A DNA stretch of 64,000 nt from Tetrapyrgos nigripes (Eukaryota > Basidiomycota > Agaricomycetes > Agaricales > Campanellaceae), in contig JAACJM010000019.1 in the NCBI GenBank assembly GCA_013368315.1, forward strand, positions 1 through 64,000, in the 5' to 3' direction. Under the pieces are notes generated by a model. The model did no database searches. It was not told the DNA's origin and saw only the letters and a list, made by a program, of their open reading frames with translations. This document shows, one piece after another, positions 58,501 through 64,000 of the stretch; position 1 is the first letter of the stretch, and each line of letters starts with the position of its first letter. The position numbers and the translations under genes were made by a program.

Positions 58501-59077
58501 CGCACGTAATATGGCCCCAACCAGCGGGCTCGCCTTCAGAATTTTGAGTGTTGTAACCCAGCATGGAGCACAACTGCTGGCCAACTGTGTACTCGATAAA
58601 CGAGGAAAAAGGGCTAGCCTCTGGGGTTACATTGTTCTGATTATACTGCATAGCAGCGAGGTATCCGAGCACGGCTGGAAGAGAGACATCGAAGGACATA
58701 TGGCCTGCATATCGAGGAGAAAAGAATGGCACAGAGTGTTCCGCGAGTCCTTGGGAGATAAAATTGAGAGCCTATGGTGTCGTCGGCAGGACGTTCGCGG
58801 TTGAAATTTTGATACGTACCTCGGTGATATCCGCTACGCCGTCGATGAAGGAGGCTGACGCTATTGTTTCGTCGGTAATAAAATTCTTAGTGGCTCGTCA
58901 GTAAATGGCTTGATTCTGTCTAAAGCAACAAACCGGATCTGAAGGAAAGTACTGCAGTCGACCTGCACGCACTCCCTCAACAATATCCGCAAACTTTTTC
59001 TCCATCAAGGCGTAGTTCTCTCCCCGGGGGCCAAGAAACCACGAACCCATTTTCTGGTATTTCTGTTGAGATGTCAT
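55517..59077 (-). CDS. PLP-dependent aromatic L-amino-acid decarboxylase with C-terminal appendage
   Basis: Eight exons (59077-58934, 58885-58820, 58771-58470, 58414-57521, 57467-57365, 57309-56761, 56699-56407, 56348-55517) give 1060 residues, all in phase. The group II decarboxylase core covers roughly residues 1-600: SPRYAGHMSFDVSLPA, TCGGSIANLESMW, IHADAAWGGYFASKK, and SITIDPHKSGYNPYPAGA, with Lys as the PLP-binding residue. The usual enzyme is about 500 residues. The extra C-terminal 450 or so are beta-rich and lack a motif I know. Calcium-activated noncanonical decarboxylases with such an appendage are known from mushrooms, acting on Trp, Phe or Tyr. Substrate here is inferred. The start at 59077 is one of two in-frame ATGs. 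Confidence 0.85.
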
Positions 59078-59420
59078 GGTGGCGTTACCGCTTGGGGAGA
59101 GCAATTCGATTGTCAAGGCGAATACCCGTCTTTGTGCTTCTGACGGGCTCTCCTTATATAGATGACTGGTCAACAACTTGTCTCTACAAGGTTATAGGAC
59201 TCGTACCTTTTCTTTCTCACTCCCAGAAGCACATGGTGAACCGTTCTTAGGGCAAACCCTCTTTACCCCCATCGATTTACACAAAACCTTGTCTAACAAC
59301 AAGGCCTAGACACATCTGGAAGTCGTTGAGCAAGGGTACCGTACTACGGACTGGCATATCTCCTTTCTTTCCAAGTACTGGACCGAGCCCATGCTAGCTC
59401 AATCCAGTCCTCTCGGTCTC
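59078..59420. other. Upstream region of the decarboxylase gene
   Basis: Promoter of the minus-strand decarboxylase; no other gene seen. Confidence 0.4.
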
Positions 59421-59760
59421 CAAAGACACCTACCTTTGCCTTCAGAGGTGGTGTGAACACACTCTGTGTCAAAAACCTTCTACTTTTGTTTTCCATTCAA
59501 GCTGTTCCCCGCTCTCCACAACAAACCTATTCAGGTTTCATTCAGGAGTGCGCGCAAGAACATCAAGGCTGCCAACGATGAGCCACAGCACAAAGACACC
59601 TACCTTTGCCTTTCAGAGGTGGTGTGAACACACTCTGTGTCAAAACCTTCTACTTTTGTTTTCCATTCAAGCTGTTCCCCGCTCTCCACAACAACCTATT
59701 CGGGTTTCATTCAGGAGTGCGCGCAAGAACATCAAGGCTGCCAACGATGAGCCACAGCAC
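59421..59760. repeat. 170-bp tandem direct duplication
   Basis: 59421-59590 and 59591-59760 match base for base apart from a few substitutions and single-base indels (CCTTCAGAGG/CTTTCAGAGG, CAAAAACC/CAAAACC, AACAAACC/AACAACC). Exactly two units; each begins CAAAGACACCTACC and ends GAGCCACAGCA. No coding content recognised. Confidence 0.9.
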
Positions 59761-60149
59761 ATGACTTCGAATGTTTTTTTGCTCTTCGTAGAATCGTACT
59801 GACATAAGAACCCTGGATTTTCTCTCATGTGCTCGTTAATCTTTGCAAGAAGCTTCCTGGGTCCTGGTATGTCATTAAGATTCTGCTGCAACTTGTCAAT
59901 GTCATAGGACGAAGTGACTGAACTTACTGGGGCCATATGACAGAGGGAGAGGAAGTGGCTTTCGAATCATCGAACCCATCTATCAATGCAAGTTTGCCGA
60001 TCACCTGCACTCGTCAACTATCATTGACTCCTTTTTTTGACCTTCTTTGTAGCTTTTGTAGCCACTCAGAGAAATCCCGTACAGTGCATCTAGTGACTTC
60101 TGCTGAGAGACCCAGCGCCGGCGTTATCGCCGAAACCTTCGTTGCCCAA

Positions 60150-60835
60150 TTATCAACGTAGAGAAAGCCAACCAAAACGTCGGTGCAATCCCCAGTCTTC
60201 CAAAGCTTTCTTCACACCATTACCAGGTCCACCTTCTTCACCTAAACCTGGAAGCAAATCAACCCAAAGTCGAGGCCGGCACGACACAAAATGACTTTCA
60301 GAACCATCTGAAGCGCTGAAGCGCATGCACCAGTGCCATCCGCTGAAGCTACACCAAGACAATCAGCCGAAGAGTCTATACCCGGCCAGTCGAGGAAGAG
60401 AATCAAGCTCCAAAAACTCCAGCAAGTGAGTCCCGCACAAGTAGATACAGCTGCTGACCCACCCAAGGAAACGCCGTCTATTGAAAGCGCTGCTACAGAA
60501 ACTGAAGTGAGTCAGACTACGAAGGACAACGGAGGGAGATGCAGAAAAGAATGAGCCGAGTAGAACAAGGAAGGAAACGACGATGAAGACAAGACAGATA
60601 GGGCTACGAACTTGAAGGGAAGGAAGGCGAGAACTAAGCTGGTCAGAGTGAGCGATATAGGGCAGTCGAGATATATGTACACAGTTTTCTATAACTGCGA
60701 TTTGCTTGCTCCGACGTGGGTTCCTTCCTGTTTGGTGTATTCTTGATGTTGGAAAAGATGACAACAGTCGCTCCTTCTAATGGATGAATGAACGGTTCCT
60801 CGAAAATTGCACGGTATAAATTAGAGAGAGACGGT
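60150..60835 (+). pseudogene. Truncated copy of the Hsp70-like gene's tail
   Basis: Resembles 53950-55245: ACGTCGGTGCAATC...CCAAAGC, CAAGTAGATACAGC, then GGAAGGAAGGCGAGAACTAAGCTGGT parallel to the end of the Hsp70-like ORF and its stop, followed by the same 3' flank (CTTCTAATGGATGAATG). Large internal deletions and no intact frame: an old partial duplication. Confidence 0.65.
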
Positions 60836-60863
60836 GGTTATACATGACGTGAAACGTCCACGA

Positions 60864-61278
60864 CTAGTCAACAGAAACGCCCTTTGTTCTTAGCTCGTTT
60901 TTAGCCTGAGATATCTCCTGTAAATATAGAATGAGGAAGATACGTCAGTACGCATAAGAAAGCTAAACCAGCTAACACGTACCACCAACAGCTCTTCATA
61001 CGCCTCTGGACAATCTCTAAACGTCACTAAACCCCATCCTAGCGACCACAACGAATAAGACCCGAATGCGACCAATAACCACCATGGTAACTGGAGGGAT
61101 TCGCTAAGTGACACGAAGACACGAAACGGAATAGCGTCAAAGGAGAACTTACAACAGGAAGAATTTGCTCTGCTACACCTTCGTCAACGAAGGGTATACT
61201 GAGAACTTGGAAGAAAACGAGGACATATGATACGGTAATGAGGGCGGCGAGGGATCCTACTCGTTGTGCGCGAGTCAT
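60864..61278 (-). CDS. DPM3: Dolichol-phosphate mannosyltransferase subunit 3
   Basis: Three exons (61278-61153, 61090-60983, 60917-60864) give 95 residues. Start MTRAQRVGSLAALITVSYVL, then FFQVLSIPFVDEGVAEQILP, LPWWLLVAFGSYSLWSLGWG, and TFRDCPEAYEELL with a short coiled end EISQAKNELRTKGVSVD. Dpm3 has two membrane spans and anchors the catalytic Dpm1 in the ER, where dolichol-phosphate-mannose is made for N-, O- and GPI-glycan synthesis. All parts present; normal length. Confidence 0.93.
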
Positions 61279-61477
61279 TATTGGTGTCGAGGTGTAAGTT
61301 TGTTGACGCGACGTGGCTCATCCTGTTATACTACCACGGCGTCACGGTCCACAGCAGTCAACAGTCCCTGATCCTCATTCAAGACTTTAAATTTGTATTC
61401 CAAAGGCGTCAAGAAAAGCTGTTGGAGGCAGTGATTCACCTGTCTTTATAAATGCGGTTTGCACATACCCTTGTCGC
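61279..61477. promoter_or_regulatory. Shared promoter, DPM3 / F-box family B copy 2
   Basis: 199 bp. The part near the F-box (about 61358-61477) is the inverted duplicate of 43144-43270, so the F-box brought its own proximal promoter next to DPM3. Confidence 0.6.
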
Positions 61478-63032
61478 ATGGTTCAACCCCAACTCCCCTT
61501 AGAGCTATGGCTCTATATTACTCAGTTCATCCCTGATGCAGCCTTGCGGAAAGACTTACTCGAAGTGAACAAATTCTTCTATGAAATCTCCATGGATCTT
61601 CGGTATCGGCAAGTCCACCTGCAGACACTTAATCCAACCACCCTCAAGATTATATCAAGGTTATCGTAAGTAACCTTCACCTCAAGTTGACTTCATGGTA
61701 CACGGCTGACTCTACGTATCCAGTGACCCACACGTAGGAAAACGTGTTCGTCATCTCACCGTCGGTCCCGACTTTAGACATTTCGATTATAGTCCTCCTC
61801 CAGCCCAGAAAAGACGAACAACGATCAGAAATCGCATCTCTTCCGCCCTTCACCTCTTATCCCGTATACCAGAACCTGTTGCACCACCAGGCCACGAAGC
61901 CACCAAGGCTTTGATCGACGTGCTACCCGGCCTCACGAATGTATCCTCCTTCGTCATCGATAGTCACTCATGGATCCCATACTCTCGGCTTAATATCAAC
62001 AGATTCCTACAGACCTCTTGGTCTGCATTCAGCAGCAATTTGACCACACTTTCGTTACGAGGCCATACTGCTTCGTTCCACACCATCATCCACTCTCGCC
62101 CAGAATTCCCTCTTCTACGAGAGTTAGTCTTCGAACTCATGGATCATCCTCATACGGATCAGTTTCAACTCAATGCAGCTGAAATTTTGCTTGGGGACGT
62201 TGTGCCATTTATCAACAGTTTCGCCCCTCGATTGCAAGCACTGACAATGTTGTACTGGGGAGATTACGATCTCTCGGAATTCTTGAAGAGGCTCGGAGAA
62301 TTCCCACTCCTCTCAGCCTTCAATTTCCAAGCGACCTTCTCAAGGACATTGGAGACGGATCCTTCAGGCCTCACAAGTTTTATCGAAAAACACTGCTCCC
62401 GTCTCGAACACATTGTTCTGAGATTATATCCGTCACCTGTAGGGCTGAACAACGCCACTGATGAACCATTGGACAGATGGATGAAACAGTGTTTTACTTC
62501 AGTGCAACTTTCCAGGTTACGAGAGTTACACATGTATCCAACCAGTTATGCAGATGGAATGGATGCTCTCATATCGTGCCTCCAGCAGACGAGGGATACC
62601 CTCACGAATCTGGTGGTTCGGGATCTTCATCTTGACCTGGTACAGTTGGAGAGGATAGTCAACACAATTGGACCCAACCTTCGATATCTGCGGTTCAATG
62701 TTCGGAAAATGAATGTGGAATTGTTTGACATGTTGAGTAGGTTGACTAGTCTGGAGTCGTTGTCGTTGTACATTGGTACTATCACACCCGTGCGTGTCTT
62801 CTATTCTTGAGCAAACTGATTGGCTTGCTGAACATCTGCGTTTGTGTAGACATTTTTTATGGATATCGAATCCCGCCGTTATAAGGACTGGAAGCTGAAG
62901 AATATTGCAGTATGGCATGGCTACCAGCTGGAAAAAAGTTTGATGTACTCCATCATGACATCGCTGCCGTTTAGCAAGAATCATTGGGATAGAGAAACCG
63001 CGCTAGAGATTGCTGAATCTGATCTACGCTGA
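61478..63032 (+). CDS. F-box protein, family B (copy 2)
   Basis: Three exons (61478-61665, 61724-62789, 62850-63032) give 478 residues. It is a near-copy of 41591-43143 in inverse orientation 18 kb away: same F-box start (MVQPQLPLELWLYITQFIPD), same Leu-rich repeats (LTTLSLRGHTASFHTI, LTSLESLSLYIGT), same intron positions, and end WHGYQLEKSLMYSI. Substitutions are spread through exon 2 with no stop or frameshift, so both copies look functional. Likely SCF substrate receptor; target unknown. Confidence 0.85.
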
Positions 63033-63605
63033 TCTATGATCGTCTACCAATATTGATGACACGGGTGCTCTTGTAGACCCCTACATCTGCTTTTGCGTAC
63101 TTTAATTTACTAGTAATTCCAGATGAAAATAGCCAGTTCTTCGGGGTTTTTCTCATTAATGTCTCCAGCGATTTGCGTATATATTTGTTGCCAAACCGTC
63201 GTGCACTTCTTCCTTCTTTCTCTTCCTCAAATTTCTTAGATTAACATGGATCTGACTCTAGTAGCAAGCATTAACTGAAGATATTCAAGACTGCAACGTA
63301 CTGGAAGGTGGTGCTGGAAAATAAAATCTCGTAGGTAGCGATTATGAAGCTGTCGTTAATCGTCTTGTTTCTAGATCTCTGCAGGGAATCCAATCTGCGC
63401 TCTTTCGTGTTTTCAAGGTACTCACTTGCATAGCGGGTACGCGTGGTGTCACCGTTGCAGATGCTTGCTCGCCGTCCTATATACACAGGTTCTTATTATT
63501 ATCGTCACCCAGATGCTACATACATAGTACATAAGTACATAAGAAACACAAAGAAGTCCCGATTATACATGAGAAGAGAGTCCATGCGAAAAGGGGAAAG
63601 AAAAT
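63033..63605. other. Intergenic stretch 3' of F-box copy 2 and PAL
   Basis: Convergent 3' ends. No domain-bearing frame or RNA gene recognised. Confidence 0.4.
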
Positions 63606-64000
63606 CTACGCGAGTGACTCAAACAAATTTACTACGACCTCTTGCATTTTACCGTCCCGAATAGCCTGAAAGCACAATTCAGTCAGCACTAAAACAGATA
63701 CAAAAAACCAGTACACTCACCTCGTAAATCAACGAGATATTCTGCCCAATACTCTCATTCTCTCCGGGCTCAGCCGAGAACCCAGCAAAGTTCGTCTCAC
63801 CATGCATCTTGATACCCAGTGCAACCCGAATGTACTCATACACCACTCTAGTCTTTCCGAGATAAGGACTAGCAGGAGTAGGTCCTCTTTCTCCAGAAAG
63901 ATAGCACCGGCGTAATTTGTTCATCAAGTCTGTGAGACGAGAAGAGACGCTGGAACGGAACTGGGGAATGGAACCACATAACGAGGTTAATTGATCATTG
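63606..64000 (-). CDS. PAL: Phenylalanine ammonia-lyase, C-terminal end (partial)
   Basis: Last exon 63665-63606 and part of the preceding exon (64000-63721); the 5' part lies beyond the window. Encoded end: LRRCYLSGERGPTPASPYLG, TRVVYEYIRVALGIKMHGE, IGQNISLIYE joined to AIRDGKMQEVVVNLFESLA. This is the conserved C-terminus of fungal PAL/aromatic ammonia-lyases. The enzyme forms trans-cinnamate and ammonia from L-phenylalanine; the catalytic MIO group lies outside the window. Substrate preference (Phe or Tyr) cannot be read here. Confidence 0.85.

Noticed and set aside
59667..59936. 89-codon minus-strand ORF over the tandem duplication
   Set aside because: Partly made from the repeat unit; I could not connect it to any family.
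55517..64000. Aromatic-metabolite biosynthetic cluster (decarboxylase plus PAL)
   Set aside because: Only two aromatic amino-acid enzymes; DPM3, an F-box gene and relic DNA lie between them, and no tailoring enzyme, transporter or regulator is near.

Overview
The window is nuclear DNA of a filamentous basidiomycete, most likely an agaricomycete mushroom. Evidence: genes are split by many short introns (about 45-65 bp, GT-AG with a few GC-AG), gene spacing is tight, and there is a proliferating F-box family of the kind common in Agaricales. The conserved proteins (Rad2/XPG, Rpt2, Erg24, Mic12, Tim14, Dpm3, Pcc1, complex I NDUFB8, Yip4-like) are all eukaryotic and fungal in character. No bacterial operon, CRISPR array or rRNA is present, and I recognised no tRNA.

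Layout. 1-7.9 kb is a graveyard of mobile DNA: a Tc1/mariner element with one nonsense codon, a 359-bp hAT-type MITE with a perfect 8-bp target duplication, and a complete 2.8-kb PIF/Harbinger-like element (transposase plus Myb-like protein, 81-bp inverted repeats) sitting inside a decayed HET-domain (heterokaryon-incompatibility) gene, followed by an F-box pseudogene. 8.6-28 kb is a gene-dense housekeeping block: a basic nuclear protein, an F-box gene, MIC12, RAD2, NDUFB8, a methyltransferase, an EBP1/Cdb4-like protein, PCC1, a GPI-anchored wall protein and citrate synthase. 29-45 kb mixes F-box genes, F-box pseudogenes and their fragments with an HNH protein, a Ser/His-rich protein, ERG24, mL41 and TIM14. 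45-55 kb holds YIP4, RPT2, a coiled-coil protein, and an Hsp70-like ATPase that reads on into a tail of about 800 disordered residues. 55-64 kb holds a 1060-residue aromatic amino-acid decarboxylase with a large C-terminal appendage, a 170-bp tandem duplication, a decayed copy of the Hsp70-like tail, DPM3, a second inverted copy of an F-box gene, and the 3' end of a phenylalanine ammonia-lyase gene.

How the genes relate. Many genes form head-to-head pairs with only 66-200 bp between start codons: F-box/MIC12, NDUFB8/methyltransferase, Ser-His protein/ERG24, mL41/TIM14, YIP4/RPT2, coiled-coil/Hsp70-like and DPM3/F-box. mL41/TIM14 pairs two mitochondrial biogenesis proteins. Two F-box lineages have spread by inverted and partial duplication, leaving intact copies, frameshifted copies and 3'-tail fragments. 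The decarboxylase and the ammonia-lyase both act on aromatic amino acids, but housekeeping and F-box genes lie between them, so I do not claim a biosynthetic cluster. I found no wholly new system. The best leads are the precise Harbinger insertion in the HET gene, the Hsp70-plus-disordered-tail fusion, and the appended decarboxylase.
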